A stretch of 64,000 nucleotides of DNA from Sulfurovum sp. (GTDB taxonomy: Bacteria; Campylobacterota; Campylobacteria; Campylobacterales; Sulfurovaceae), in NCBI RefSeq assembly GCF_015493435.1, contig NZ_WGDD01000058.1:1-64000 (forward strand), in the 5' to 3' direction. How positions within the stretch are numbered: the stretch's first letter is position 1; each line of letters starts with the position of its first letter. The position numbers were made by a program, and so were the translations under genes. The notes beneath the pieces were generated by a model, which did no database searches, was not told the DNA's origin, and saw only the letters and a list, made by a program, of their open reading frames with translations. Below are positions 1-8,604 of the stretch, in pieces.

Positions 1-135
1 ATAGGCAAGCGCATAAACGAATACACCCAGTGCTACACTTCTTACGACAAAAAGCGTCTTCGGGTTTTTGAAAAAACGTTCTCCCCATTTGTAGGCGAAG
101 AGGTCGTTCCTGTCACGCTCTATCGTCTCGACCAT
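1..135 (-). CDS. N-terminal part of an unidentified protein, cut by the window edge
   Basis: Reading leftwards, an ATG at 133-135 opens a frame that stays open to the window edge (45 codons, beginning MVETIERDRNDLFAYKWGE). A good ribosome binding site (AAAGGAGC) lies just upstream at 141-148. The first 30 residues are charged; the last 15 or so turn hydrophobic, which suggests a first membrane segment. It follows the AhpD-like gene with a gap of about 20 bases and is probably in the same transcript. The family cannot be told from this fragment. Confidence 0.7.
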   Translation of the reverse strand, partial: MVETIERDRNDLFAYKWGERFFKNPKTLFVVRSVALGVFVYALAY

Positions 136-156
136 TTTCTGCTCCTTTACTCTTCT

Positions 157-522
157 TTAGCTCTCGAAAGTATCGAAAGCCGCTTTGGCATTGCCCATCA
201 CCGCACTGCTCTGTGCATGTTTGACAATTTTTACCAAATACGCCAGTTCTTCTTTGCTGATGCCCATTTTTTTAAGCATTCTTGTCTGCTCCATAATACA
301 CTCTTCACTTCCCAGTGTAATGGAAGCTGCCAGTGCAATCATCATCGATATTTTCGGATCGAACGGGTTTTTCTCATCCTGTACGCTGAATTTGCTGCTC
401 ATCGCCTGCTCGACGAGAAATCTCGGATCGATCGCTTTAGCGCTGTTCAGACTCTGGGGAAGCGCTCCCATTTTTTCTACCATCATCGCTTCTACCTGTT
501 CGGGTGTTGGTGCTTGCATCAT
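157..522 (-). CDS. AhpD-like / carboxymuconolactone decarboxylase-family protein
   Basis: A 121-residue all-helical protein of the carboxymuconolactone decarboxylase/AhpD fold. The central segment (FDPKISMMIALAASITLGSE, then CIMEQTRMLKKMGISKEEL) matches the family core. The catalytic CxxC of true AhpD peroxidase-reductases is absent: only one cysteine is seen there, so a classical thiol peroxidase role is unlikely. The start is placed at the double ATG at 520-522 because AAAGGAATAC precedes it; the frame is open further upstream, but that part does not look coding. Upstream, 567-586 holds a short dyad (TGACG...CGTCA) that could be an operator. The gene is separated from the efflux operon by a terminator hairpin and so is probably independently transcribed. 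Substrate unknown. Confidence 0.72.
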   Translation of the reverse strand: MMQAPTPEQVEAMMVEKMGALPQSLNSAKAIDPRFLVEQAMSSKFSVQDEKNPFDPKISMMIALAASITLGSEECIMEQTRMLKKMGISKEELAYLVKIVKHAQSSAVMGNAKAAFDTFES

Positions 523-658
523 GTATTCCTTTAAAATAATATAGTTCTTGCAAAATGTATTGGAAATGACGGCTCTAGCCTCGTCACAAGATGGAGCTAA
601 AGTACCACTTCCATGTTTGGCAAGATGTTTAGTAGATAAAACAAACTGTTCTATCTTC

Positions 659-681
659 AAAACACTCCAAAAGGAGTGCTT
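659..681 (-). terminator. Rho-independent terminator after the efflux/DUF4395 operon
   Basis: On the minus strand, 16 bases after the DUF4395 stop codon, an arm AAGCACTCC pairs with GGAGTGTTT around a TTTT loop (core CACTCC/GGAGTG at 663-668 and 673-678) and runs into a short T stretch. Position and form fit an intrinsic terminator ending the tetR-to-DUF4395 transcript. Confidence 0.7.
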
Positions 682-696
682 CAAAGAGAAAACGTA

Positions 697-1440
697 TCAT
701 TCATTGTCTTCGTCATCGTCGAAGAAGGCATCTTCTTCCGCTTTCTCTTTCGCTTTTTGTATCTTGTCAAGCTCTGCCTGGCTCATCATCAGTGTCTTCA
801 TCTTTTTGACAAAAACCGTTCTGTCTGGCAGTTTGGTAAAATAGGCGAAAATACCGTACCCCATGACCAGCACCGTGATGATGAGGATGACTTTCTGTGC
901 CGGAGAAAAGGTCTGGATGGGTTCCTTAATGTTCATTTCACACACACCGCCCGGGCAGTACTTGGGATCTTTCCCCTTCACCCATTCAAAGATCTTGCAG
1001 CCCAGGCAGATGGAAAAAGCCGCTTCAAAAAAGAGCAGCGCCATACAAATGAGACAGACGAGGACTTTCAGCGGATTGGGCTGAAAGTCGATGACCAGAT
1101 AGTAGAACATCGGCCAGGCAAGAATGAACCCCAGTGACCAGGCAAATCGCTTCTGTGCGGCACCCACATATTCCGGCTTCTGGTTCTGCACGAAAAAACG
1201 TCCCAGCATCAGACTGGGCGCATACCGGGGCTGAATGATCCGCAGAGTGAAATCGATCGCAAAAAAGGTCACGAAATATTCTGAAAAAACTGCGGTACCA
1301 AGCATGACACCGTTGGCAAGTCCCAGAAAGGCACCCACGAACAGAATCGCAGCCGCAGCACGCGCCTCTCTTTCATTCAGTACCCGCACTTCATAGCCGG
1401 GTACTTTCTCACCATAGGCAAAAAATGCTTTCCAATTCAT
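697..1440 (-). CDS. DUF4395 integral membrane protein
   Basis: A 247-residue membrane protein with about four to five hydrophobic segments. The parts YEVRVLNEREARAAAA, a long central segment ending FTLRIIQPRYAP, and the late ICLGCKIFEWV motif match the DUF4395 family, whose function is unknown. The CxGC pair is a family feature and could bind metal or carry thiol chemistry. The C-terminus is unusually acidic (DDDEDNE). It starts 9 bases after the RND pump gene with an AGGGGACAGG ribosome binding site, so it is the last gene of the efflux operon; that link suggests a role in envelope stress or transport, which is inference. Confidence 0.75.
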   Translation of the reverse strand: MNWKAFFAYGEKVPGYEVRVLNEREARAAAAILFVGAFLGLANGVMLGTAVFSEYFVTFFAIDFTLRIIQPRYAPSLMLGRFFVQNQKPEYVGAAQKRFAWSLGFILAWPMFYYLVIDFQPNPLKVLVCLICMALLFFEAAFSICLGCKIFEWVKGKDPKYCPGGVCEMNIKEPIQTFSPAQKVILIITVLVMGYGIFAYFTKLPDRTVFVKKMKTLMMSQAELDKIQKAKEKAEEDAFFDDDEDNE

Positions 1441-1449
1441 CCTGTCCCC

Positions 1450-4400
1450 TTATGATTCAATAGCTTCTTCCACTTTCTCAAGCGGATTCGTTTTCTTGTT
1501 GCCACTGTCGAAGATGTATGCATACATCGGTACATAGACCAGTGTCAGCAGTGTACCGACCAGCAGACCACCGATGGCGACATCTGCGAGCGGTGAAAGT
1601 CTCTCCAGCCCGACCGCCTGTTCCAATGCGATAGGGATCATCCCCGCAATAGTACCGAACGCCGTCATCATGACCGGACGGAAACGCACGCGTACCGCTT
1701 CCTGGGCACTTTCAAAGGGACTCTCTCCTTTTTCTCTGTAATCCTGATAGAAGTCTATCAGCAGGACGGCATTCTTGATGATGATACCAAAAAGCAGCAG
1801 GATTCCCAGCAGACTCGGCATACAGCTCGGTTTGTCAAAGAGCAGCATCCCCCACGCCGCCCCTATGAGGGACAGCGGCAGTACCAGGATCATAATGAAC
1901 GCCAGCCGGACCGAACGGTAGATCGCGATCAGTGTCATTAGCAGAATGACCACTCCCAGCCCTATGGCTTTAAGCATACGTTTGAAACTGTCGTTGATCT
2001 GTGCGATATCCCCTGTCTGATCGATCTGGATATCCGTGATATTGGCATCTTTGAGTGCGGCAACTGTATCGTCCGTCAGGTGTGTGACCGGACGTTTGGC
2101 CCGGTAGCCGTTGACATCCACACTGTAGAGCATTTTGTCACGTTCTATCTTCGCAAAGGTCAAATGCCGCTTGAGCGTCGCGATCTGGCTGAGCGGTATC
2201 TCCCCTTTGGGTGTTGCGATAGGCAGCAGCCGGAGTGTCTCTATGTTCTGGGAGAATTTTCCTTTCAGATAGAGCCTGACATACTGCGTATTCATCGACT
2301 GGTAATTAGCATTGAGTCCTACGATCTGTCCTTTGATCGGCAGCTGCATCGCGATCTGATACGGCGTAATACCGTAGCTGAGCGCCTTGTTCTCATCGAT
2401 ATCAAGTTCCACTTCCATGAAGTCCTTGTCCCAGCTCGTACTGATAGACGTCAGTCCCTTCACATCCTGAATGGCTTTGGCAACTTCATGCGAAACATTC
2501 GGCAGTCCGTCAACATAGGGAGAACTCAGACGCACGTCGACTGTCGCTTTAATGGAAGAGAGTGCCGTCGCCCCGAAGTCAAACACATCATTGCGTTTGA
2601 GCCCTTCTGTATGGGAAAGTCTGTCACGAATGACATTCTCAAGCTGCCACATGGTTTGTTTTCGTTTAAAACGGTTTACCGCATTAATGGTAATGGTCGC
2701 TTCTGCCGGAAGGTTACCCGAACCAAGGCTGAGCACTCCGGGTTCCGTTCCGAACGCGACCGAGCTCATTTTGACCCATTTTTGTTTGTCAAGCCAGTTC
2801 AAGAACGGCTGTATCTTGCGCTCGGCACTGTCAACTGTTTCGTTTGCACTGAACGCAATCTGTGCCTTGATGATCCCGGTATCCATCGGCGGCATGGCAT
2901 CTTTACCAATGGTAGGCATGATATTTTTCATACTCAGTACCAAAATAGCGATCACACCCATGGTAAGCATCATTCGTCTGGCAAACCAGAACTTTCCGTT
3001 GGAAAACTTAATGATCCCCTCGTAGGGACCAACCAGTTTTCCGATGGTATGCTGATAGAACCATTCAAAACCGTTCTCGATCTTTGTTTTTCCCACACCA
3101 TTCCTGTACAGCCACTTTGAAAGCAAGGGAATGAATGTAATAGAAAGGAACCAGCTCACCAGCAGTGCGATGATCAGCGTTTCAATGAGCGGTTTGAAGA
3201 TCTTCTCCGGAAATCCGCCGATGAACATCAGGGGAAAAAGAATAGCGATCGTTGCAATGGTACCCGCAAAAACCGGGCTGAGAACCTCTTTGGTCCCCTT
3301 CGTAATAGCATCTTCAAGCTTCTCATGTCCTTCGGTCAGATGCCGCTCGATGTTCTCCAGCACCACGACCGCATCATCGGTCAGCATTCCCAGTGCCAGG
3401 ATGATCGCAGTATAGATAACGATATTCAGCTCGCCGCCGGTCAGCCAGATGATCGCCATGGTTGAGAAAAACACCATAGGGATGGAAAGTCCCGCAGCAA
3501 CAATAGCACGGAAATTCCCCAAAAAGATCATAATGACCAGCAGGGTATAGATGATGGCATCCCGCAAGGCTTCAAGCATATTGTCATTCGCCTGCTCGAT
3601 AAGATCTCTCTGTGTATCTGAGATCTGGAACCGGATATTGGGATATTTCGCCTCAAGGTCCTTCATTTCTGCCCGTGCCGCTTTACTTACATCAAGTACG
3701 CTTCCTCCCGGTGCACGCTGTATGGAAAGTGCAATGGCATCTGTTCCGTTACCGATGTAGCCGCTTGTCCGTTTCTGGTAACTCCACTGAATATCTGCAA
3801 TGTCGCCCAAACGTACATTCGGCATGATCTGAAGCTGTTTCAGGCGCTGGATATTGTCTTTTTCCCCGTAAAAGGTCACCGTATAGAAATCATTTTTGCC
3901 TTTGATGAAACCGATCGGCATATCGCGGTTGAGTGTTCCTATGGCTTTGGCGATCGTTTCGAAGTTCACATGGTATTTTTTCGCTTTGAACGGATCTACT
4001 TCTATATTGATAGCACTCTGATAGCCCCCAAAGACTTCAACATTGCCTATCTTCTTGTTGCTGAGCAAATGCGGTTTGATGAAACTGTCCGCAATTTTTC
4101 TGATATCGGCAAGACTGATAGCGCTGTTTTTGGGACTCAGGGAGATCACATCTACCGGCAGGGTAAAATCCCCGGCGGTATAAATGGCAGGGTTGGTACC
4201 TTTGGGCAGTTTCGCCTTTACGATGCTCAGGGCATTCGCTACATCCACCGCTGCGGCATTCAATCCTTTTTTGTAGCCGAAATCCGCTTTGACAATGGAG
4301 TAGTTCGCCACATTCACAGAGCTGACATCGGTTACAAGTCCAAGACGGGAGATCTCCTCTTCGATCGGTTTGGAAACAGTCGAAGCCGCGACCTGTGCCG

Positions 4401-4557
4401 TTGCACCGGGCACATTCGTAATGACAATGACTTCAGGAGGGTTGGCATCGGGGAAAAGGTTTTTGGGCAGTGTCACCAGTGCAATGATCCCCATAATGAA
4501 AAAGGCTGCAATCACGGAATACAGCAGATAGGGCCTTTTGTAAAAAAATGAAAACAT
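1450..4557 (-). CDS. RND-family efflux transporter permease (AcrB/MexB-like)
   Basis: At 1035 residues this has the usual length of an inner-membrane RND pump. It starts with a first membrane helix, followed by a large periplasmic loop, helices 2-6, a second periplasmic loop and the last helices. The proton-relay pair is present in helix 4 (LGMLTDDAVVVLENI, matching the AcrB Asp407/Asp408 motif), and so is the conserved late-helix region PVMMTAFGTIAGMIPIA. With the adaptor and outer-membrane genes it would form a three-part pump exporting drugs, solvents or metabolites across both membranes. The substrate cannot be told; the paired aspartates point to proton-driven small-molecule rather than divalent-metal export. 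It follows the adaptor gene with a 3-base gap. Confidence 0.93.
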   Translation of the reverse strand: MFSFFYKRPYLLYSVIAAFFIMGIIALVTLPKNLFPDANPPEVIVITNVPGATAQVAASTVSKPIEEEISRLGLVTDVSSVNVANYSIVKADFGYKKGLNAAAVDVANALSIVKAKLPKGTNPAIYTAGDFTLPVDVISLSPKNSAISLADIRKIADSFIKPHLLSNKKIGNVEVFGGYQSAINIEVDPFKAKKYHVNFETIAKAIGTLNRDMPIGFIKGKNDFYTVTFYGEKDNIQRLKQLQIMPNVRLGDIADIQWSYQKRTSGYIGNGTDAIALSIQRAPGGSVLDVSKAARAEMKDLEAKYPNIRFQISDTQRDLIEQANDNMLEALRDAIIYTLLVIMIFLGNFRAIVAAGLSIPMVFFSTMAIIWLTGGELNIVIYTAIILALGMLTDDAVVVLENIERHLTEGHEKLEDAITKGTKEVLSPVFAGTIATIAILFPLMFIGGFPEKIFKPLIETLIIALLVSWFLSITFIPLLSKWLYRNGVGKTKIENGFEWFYQHTIGKLVGPYEGIIKFSNGKFWFARRMMLTMGVIAILVLSMKNIMPTIGKDAMPPMDTGIIKAQIAFSANETVDSAERKIQPFLNWLDKQKWVKMSSVAFGTEPGVLSLGSGNLPAEATITINAVNRFKRKQTMWQLENVIRDRLSHTEGLKRNDVFDFGATALSSIKATVDVRLSSPYVDGLPNVSHEVAKAIQDVKGLTSISTSWDKDFMEVELDIDENKALSYGITPYQIAMQLPIKGQIVGLNANYQSMNTQYVRLYLKGKFSQNIETLRLLPIATPKGEIPLSQIATLKRHLTFAKIERDKMLYSVDVNGYRAKRPVTHLTDDTVAALKDANITDIQIDQTGDIAQINDSFKRMLKAIGLGVVILLMTLIAIYRSVRLAFIMILVLPLSLIGAAWGMLLFDKPSCMPSLLGILLLFGIIIKNAVLLIDFYQDYREKGESPFESAQEAVRVRFRPVMMTAFGTIAGMIPIALEQAVGLERLSPLADVAIGGLLVGTLLTLVYVPMYAYIFDSGNKKTNPLEKVEEAIES

Positions 4558-4560
4558 TCT

Positions 4561-5571
4561 CTACTCCTTCACTTTAAGCACATACCCGCTGGTGAGCTTC
4601 AGCAATATATCCGGTTTGGCCACTACGATCTTTTTTCCGCTGAGATCATCGGAGATCACAACACCCTGTTCCGCACTCTGTACGATATGGATCTCTTTGG
4701 GAACGGCACGATCTTTGCTGACAACAAGGACATAACTTTTGCCTTCTCTGTTCAGTACAGCGTCAAACGGCAGTTCGATCGCTTTGCCTTCAAAAACCAC
4801 GACATTGACTTCCACTCTTTCTCCCGCACTTAAGCCATGGCTGTCTTTGACATAGGCTTTATATTCATTCAGTCCGTTAAACGTACTGTTCAGTGCATGA
4901 AGGGCATATTCTTTTCCTCCGAAGAGTACCGCTTTGGGTACGATATCCTGCGGTGTCCGTACCAGCAGACTGAAACCACTCTCCGCACTGATCTGGACCA
5001 TCGGCTTGCCCGGCATAGTGACATCACCCACCGCAGCAAAGGTTTTAGCCACAATTCCGGAGATCGGTGCTGTGATCGTCGCATAGCTGAGCTGGTTTTC
5101 CACAGCCTTGAGCTTGGCTTTAAGTGACGCTATTTCTGACTGTTCTTTCTGCAGCTGCTCAATGGAAGCACCTTTGACCCGGTACAGAGCCTGGGTACGC
5201 TTGTGGCTTTTAAGCAGATTGGAAAGCGCTACTTTAAGTGCTTCGGTATTGGCCGTAATGTCTGTTGTATCGAGTTTGGCAACAACATCTCCTTTTTTAA
5301 CCGCCATACCGCTTTTAACGATCTGTTCAACACGCGATGCGATACGTGAAGAAAGGGTTACATCTGTCTCGTTGACTGTCTGCGCCAGAGAAGGCAGTGT
5401 CAGTTTGTCTTCGGCTGCCTTGGGTACCATCGTTTTCACTACGATCGGATAGATCTTTGCAGGCGGCAGCGATGCCTCTTTGGCACGTTTGTCGTGGATC
5501 AACTTTATACCCAATACTGCCAGAGCAGCGATAATAACCAAAAACAGCAGTATTTTTAACACTTTTTTCAT
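4561..5571 (-). CDS. Periplasmic adaptor (membrane fusion protein) of the RND pump
   Basis: A 336-residue HlyD/AcrA-type adaptor. An uncleaved membrane anchor lies at about residues 5-25 (KILLFLVIIAALAVLGI). Next comes the first half of a lipoyl-like barrel (KKGDVVAKLDTTDI), a helical hairpin over about 90-140, the second half (ITAPISGIVAKTFAAVGDVT, catalytically inert but family-typical) and a beta-barrel domain. The protein links the inner-membrane pump to the TolC-like channel. It overlaps the outer-membrane gene by four bases and abuts the pump gene, so the three are translated together. It is at the shorter end for AcrA-type adaptors. Confidence 0.9.
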   Translation of the reverse strand: MKKVLKILLFLVIIAALAVLGIKLIHDKRAKEASLPPAKIYPIVVKTMVPKAAEDKLTLPSLAQTVNETDVTLSSRIASRVEQIVKSGMAVKKGDVVAKLDTTDITANTEALKVALSNLLKSHKRTQALYRVKGASIEQLQKEQSEIASLKAKLKAVENQLSYATITAPISGIVAKTFAAVGDVTMPGKPMVQISAESGFSLLVRTPQDIVPKAVLFGGKEYALHALNSTFNGLNEYKAYVKDSHGLSAGERVEVNVVVFEGKAIELPFDAVLNREGKSYVLVVSKDRAVPKEIHIVQSAEQGVVISDDLSGKKIVVAKPDILLKLTSGYVLKVKE

Positions 5572-6854
5572 TTTACGATTCCTTTCATATTATTGCCGTA
5601 AATAACGGCCAGCTCGGCAACATCCTGCCACTTCTTTGCCCGAAAACTGTAAAGGTTGGCTTTGGCATTCGCCAAGGCATCTTCATAGCGCAGATATTCT
5701 TCCTCTGTGATCGTACCGTTGGAAAATGAAACTTTGGCAATGGTAAGCAGTTTCTGCTGGTCCGAAACACTTTTTTTGGCCAAAACGATCGAACGTTTAA
5801 GCAGCCCTATTTCCCGGCTGAGCTGTTTCGCCTGAACCGTAAGTGAATGACTCGTTTTGTCATATTCCGTTTTTTCCTTAAGATAGTCCAGTTTCGCTTC
5901 CTGTGAAGCAGTTCCTTTGCTGCTGTCAAAAAGCGGCATCGTAATGTAAAGACCAGCCGTACCGAAATGTTCATGGACACGTTTTCCGTTGTTATAGGCA
6001 TCTGCCTGCGAATAGGTATAGCTTCCTTTGGTCACGATACTCGGTATATAGGCCTCATCTGCCGCTTTCATACCTTTTTTGCTTGCTTCTACTTTCTGAT
6101 AGAGCGGTTTAAGGGCGAAGATCTCTCCTTTATGTACCTTTCTTTTCAGTCTCAGCGGCACACTGCCCTTGAGATATACACCGGTCAGGGTTTCTATTTT
6201 TGCCGTAAGCAGGTTGATATTCTGTGCAATATTGTTCAACGCAATATCAAGCTCATTGATATGGCTGCTCAAAATAAACAGGGCACTTTGGGGGGCACGT
6301 CCTTCTTTGACTTTGAGTTTGGTACTCACAGCTGTTTGCAGGATAGAACGTTTTTTGGCTTTCAGTGCCGACTTGAGTGCTTCGAGGTAACGCAGCTGTG
6401 CCACAGACCCCACGACGACCGCCTGACGCTGGATCAGGCTGAGCTTCCGTTTTTCTTTGGCTGCAAGATTGAGCAGTCTGGCTTTTTCTTTGAGCGTATA
6501 GATCGACTTGACAAAAAGCGGCCAGGTAAAACTCGCCCCTTCGCGCATGATCTGTTTGCTGAAAGGCTGTCCTATCTTCTGGTCTTTGACCATCCCGATC
6601 AGTTCGTTTGGAGCGACCGGCAGCAAACCGTTGGGTGAATTATAGATCTCATAGCCTGCATAGAGATCGGCTTTGGGCATCAGTTTGTCACTGAGCGCCT
6701 GCTCTCCCAGACTGCTTTTTTGGACATCAAGCAGGTCCAGCCTGCTCTCCGGTCTGTGATCAAGGGCATCGAGCAGCGCTGTAATGCTTGCTGCCTGGGA
6801 CAGCTGTCCTGCGAGGAACAGTGAGACCCCTATTTTGTACAGTTTCAATTTCAT
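5568..6854 (-). CDS. TolC-family outer-membrane efflux channel
   Basis: A 428-residue protein with a cleavable signal peptide (KIGVSLFLAGQLSQAAS, about 1-22) and two long helical repeats, as in TolC/OprM channels. The pairs of helices rich in Leu, Lys and Ala at about 130-220 and 330-410 would form the periplasmic tunnel. It gives the pump its exit through the outer membrane. The gene overlaps tetR and the adaptor gene by four bases each (ATGA junctions), a strong sign of one coupled operon. No lipobox cysteine is seen, so it is TolC-like rather than an acylated OprM type. Confidence 0.88.
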   Translation of the reverse strand: MKLKLYKIGVSLFLAGQLSQAASITALLDALDHRPESRLDLLDVQKSSLGEQALSDKLMPKADLYAGYEIYNSPNGLLPVAPNELIGMVKDQKIGQPFSKQIMREGASFTWPLFVKSIYTLKEKARLLNLAAKEKRKLSLIQRQAVVVGSVAQLRYLEALKSALKAKKRSILQTAVSTKLKVKEGRAPQSALFILSSHINELDIALNNIAQNINLLTAKIETLTGVYLKGSVPLRLKRKVHKGEIFALKPLYQKVEASKKGMKAADEAYIPSIVTKGSYTYSQADAYNNGKRVHEHFGTAGLYITMPLFDSSKGTASQEAKLDYLKEKTEYDKTSHSLTVQAKQLSREIGLLKRSIVLAKKSVSDQQKLLTIAKVSFSNGTITEEEYLRYEDALANAKANLYSFRAKKWQDVAELAVIYGNNMKGIVK

Positions 6855-7492
6855 TCACACTCCTTTAGCATTAATTTCATTTTTTTGATCACATAGTCGG
6901 CGATATCATCGATATCGCACTGATCGCAGGTATCAATCTCTATATCTCCCAGTTTGGCTGCTTTGATACGCAGCGGCTTGGTCGTGATCATAAGATTGAG
7001 TGTCCCCAGAATCATAAAATAGAGTATCATGGGTATCGGATCGTGGAAACATCCTTTTTCTTCTCCGCGCTTCAGAATATCATTGAAAAGTGCAAAAAGC
7101 TGCCGCATAGAAGTAAAAAGCATATCGGGTATAACCGCCCCGCTGTCACTGAGCTCTTTGAGCAGCAAAGAAGGCAGATAGGGATGTGCACAGGCAAACT
7201 TTGCATAGGTACGGATAAAGCCTTCCAGCTCCGCTTCCGGTTTTTTATGGGTCTTGTTTTCTTCAATGATCGTTCTCTGTATCTCTTCAAGCACTTCACG
7301 CATGACCGCTTCGTAAAGCCCCTTTTTGTTCTTGAAGTAGTAAAAGACCATCGCTTTGTTCAGGCCGCAGCGTTCCGCCAGCTCATCCATCGAAGCTGAA
7401 GCATAGCCTTTTTGGGAAAAAAGTTCTATGGCATGGGTAATGATCAGCTGTTTGGAGGCTTCCGCATCACGTTTATGTATTTTTTTAGACAT
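6851..7492 (-). CDS. TetR/AcrR-family repressor of the efflux operon
   Basis: A 213-residue regulator. The N-terminal helix-turn-helix is typical (ITHAIELFSQKGYASASMDE, then CGLNKAMVFYYFKNKKGL), and the rest is a helical ligand-binding domain with no close similarity that I can name. It is the first gene of the operon, with an AGGATAGCT ribosome binding site. A palindrome overlapping its own promoter lies directly upstream, so autorepression with release by a pump substrate is likely. The C-terminal half contains a small Cys/Asp-rich stretch (DTCDQCDIDDIAD) that could sense a thiol-reactive or metal ligand; this last point is speculative. Confidence 0.9.
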   Translation of the reverse strand: MSKKIHKRDAEASKQLIITHAIELFSQKGYASASMDELAERCGLNKAMVFYYFKNKKGLYEAVMREVLEEIQRTIIEENKTHKKPEAELEGFIRTYAKFACAHPYLPSLLLKELSDSGAVIPDMLFTSMRQLFALFNDILKRGEEKGCFHDPIPMILYFMILGTLNLMITTKPLRIKAAKLGDIEIDTCDQCDIDDIADYVIKKMKLMLKECE

Positions 7493-7504
7493 AGCTATCC
7501 TAAT

Positions 7505-7528
7505 TAATTAACTGGTTAGTTAATTATA
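7505..7528. promoter_or_regulatory. TetR operator palindrome overlapping the tetR -10 box
   Basis: TAATTAACT (7505-7513) and AGTTAATTA (7518-7526) form a perfect dyad around GGTT. On the minus strand a TATAAT box (7528-7523) overlaps the right arm, so a repressor bound here would block transcription of tetR and the efflux genes. Form and position fit TetR-family autoregulation. Confidence 0.75.
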
Positions 7529-7621
7529 GGATTAAATACTTTAAATTATAATTAAAAAGAGATCTGTTTGGGGAAGCATTATGCATTTCGGACTATTTTC
7601 TTATTGTTAACCCTTGTTGTA

Positions 7622-7636
7622 TATGATTATATCATA
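7622..7636. promoter_or_regulatory. Dyad upstream of the micro-ORF/XpaC/TelA operon
   Basis: TATGAT and ATCATA make a perfect 15-bp dyad around TAT, about 30 bases before the GTG of the micro-ORF. A further ATCATA half-copy follows at once, and AT-rich sequence (CATATAAAA) suits a promoter. It is a candidate operator; the regulator is unknown. Confidence 0.4.
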
Positions 7637-7667
7637 CAAATCATATAAAAACAGGGAAGGATCGCCG

Positions 7668-7763
7668 GTGTCTGCTTATCAAAAAATATTCGGTTTTATA
7701 TTTTTGCTTTTTTCTGTAGGTGCGGCAGTTTTTGCGCCTTTCATGAAACTGATACAGGGGTAG
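7668..7763 (+). CDS. 31-residue single-pass membrane micro-protein
   Basis: A GTG-started frame of 31 codons ending in TAG at 7761-7763. It is preceded by a well-placed GGAAGG ribosome binding site at 7655-7660. The product is one hydrophobic helix (IFGFIFLLFSVGAAVFAPF) with a short basic N-terminus and a lysine after the helix. The XpaC-like gene begins two bases after its stop, so translation is probably coupled. No family is recognised. The three-gene arrangement suggests a partner of the XpaC/TelA proteins in the membrane. Because it is so short it could also be a leader peptide, but the coding of a clean transmembrane helix favours a real product. Confidence 0.55.
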   Translation: MSAYQKIFGFIFLLFSVGAAVFAPFMKLIQG

Positions 7764-7765
7764 CC

Positions 7766-8590
7766 ATGTCCTCCAAACCGCATTACAGCCCGATTTTAGG
7801 ACAATGGAAACGCAAACGCGGGTGGTTCTTCTATTTCTTTCTGCTGCCCCTTTTCTTTGCTGTCATTTTTCCCCTGTTCGCGTTGAACCTGAAAGCCCTT
7901 CTCCTGAACTCTGTGGCTTTTTTGCTGATGTATACTGCCTTCAGGGTCGCCAGAAAAGGCTTTGAACAGGAAGATGCCTACCATGAGGCAAAACTGGCCA
8001 AAGCCCCCCAAATACCTTTCAAACAACTTGCAGCGGCCCTGCTTGCAGTGACCGTGTTTTACACTGCCCACGTCGCGGGAAACTATACCCTGTTCAATTC
8101 GCTTTTTCTTTCTGCTGTATCGTTTGCAGGATTTCTTCTTTATTACGGGGTTGATCCGCGAAAAGACAAGCTGAAGGATTTTGGCGATATCTCTTCGGGG
8201 ATAGTGCTGGACATGTTGAATGAAACAGAAAAGAAGATGGCAGATATCACAAAAGCTGCAGACAACATAGAGGATGGACCTTTGCATGATAAAGTGCAGC
8301 TGGCTGTCAAACGTTCACAAATGATTTTGGATGCACTGACCGACGACCCCAGGGACATCCGGGCAGCCCGAAAATTTCTTGTAGTCTATTTGGACGGCAT
8401 AGCCGATGTGATCCACTCTTACAACACGGTCGAAGAAAAAAATATTGACACGGCTACCAGAGAGAAACTGCTTACACTGATGGATGACGTGGAAGCACAT
8501 TTGGCCAAAGAGCTGAAACGCCTTAAAGCCGGTGACCGGTTTGACCTTGACGTCAACATCGATACACTGAAAGAACAGATCAAACACTGA
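7766..8590 (+). CDS. XpaC-like membrane protein (5-bromo-4-chloroindolyl phosphate hydrolysis family)
   Basis: A 274-residue protein with four hydrophobic segments in the first half (about 20-65 and 85-125) and a soluble helical second half (about 145-274), the layout of the XpaC family. XpaC-like genes are commonly next to telA-like genes, as here (14-base gap). The biochemical role is unsettled: the family name comes from an old colony-colour phenotype, not from a shown hydrolase activity. The gene lies directly after the 31-codon micro-ORF and before telA, probably as one operon. Confidence 0.75.
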   Translation: MSSKPHYSPILGQWKRKRGWFFYFFLLPLFFAVIFPLFALNLKALLLNSVAFLLMYTAFRVARKGFEQEDAYHEAKLAKAPQIPFKQLAAALLAVTVFYTAHVAGNYTLFNSLFLSAVSFAGFLLYYGVDPRKDKLKDFGDISSGIVLDMLNETEKKMADITKAADNIEDGPLHDKVQLAVKRSQMILDALTDDPRDIRAARKFLVVYLDGIADVIHSYNTVEEKNIDTATREKLLTLMDDVEAHLAKELKRLKAGDRFDLDVNIDTLKEQIKH

Positions 8591-8604
8591 AAAGGAACAA
8601 AAGT

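Noticed and set aside
2080-3120. 346-codon plus-strand frame opposite the RND pump gene
   Set aside because: Antisense shadow of a recognised gene, with no motif and Cys/His/Phe-rich composition typical of such shadows.
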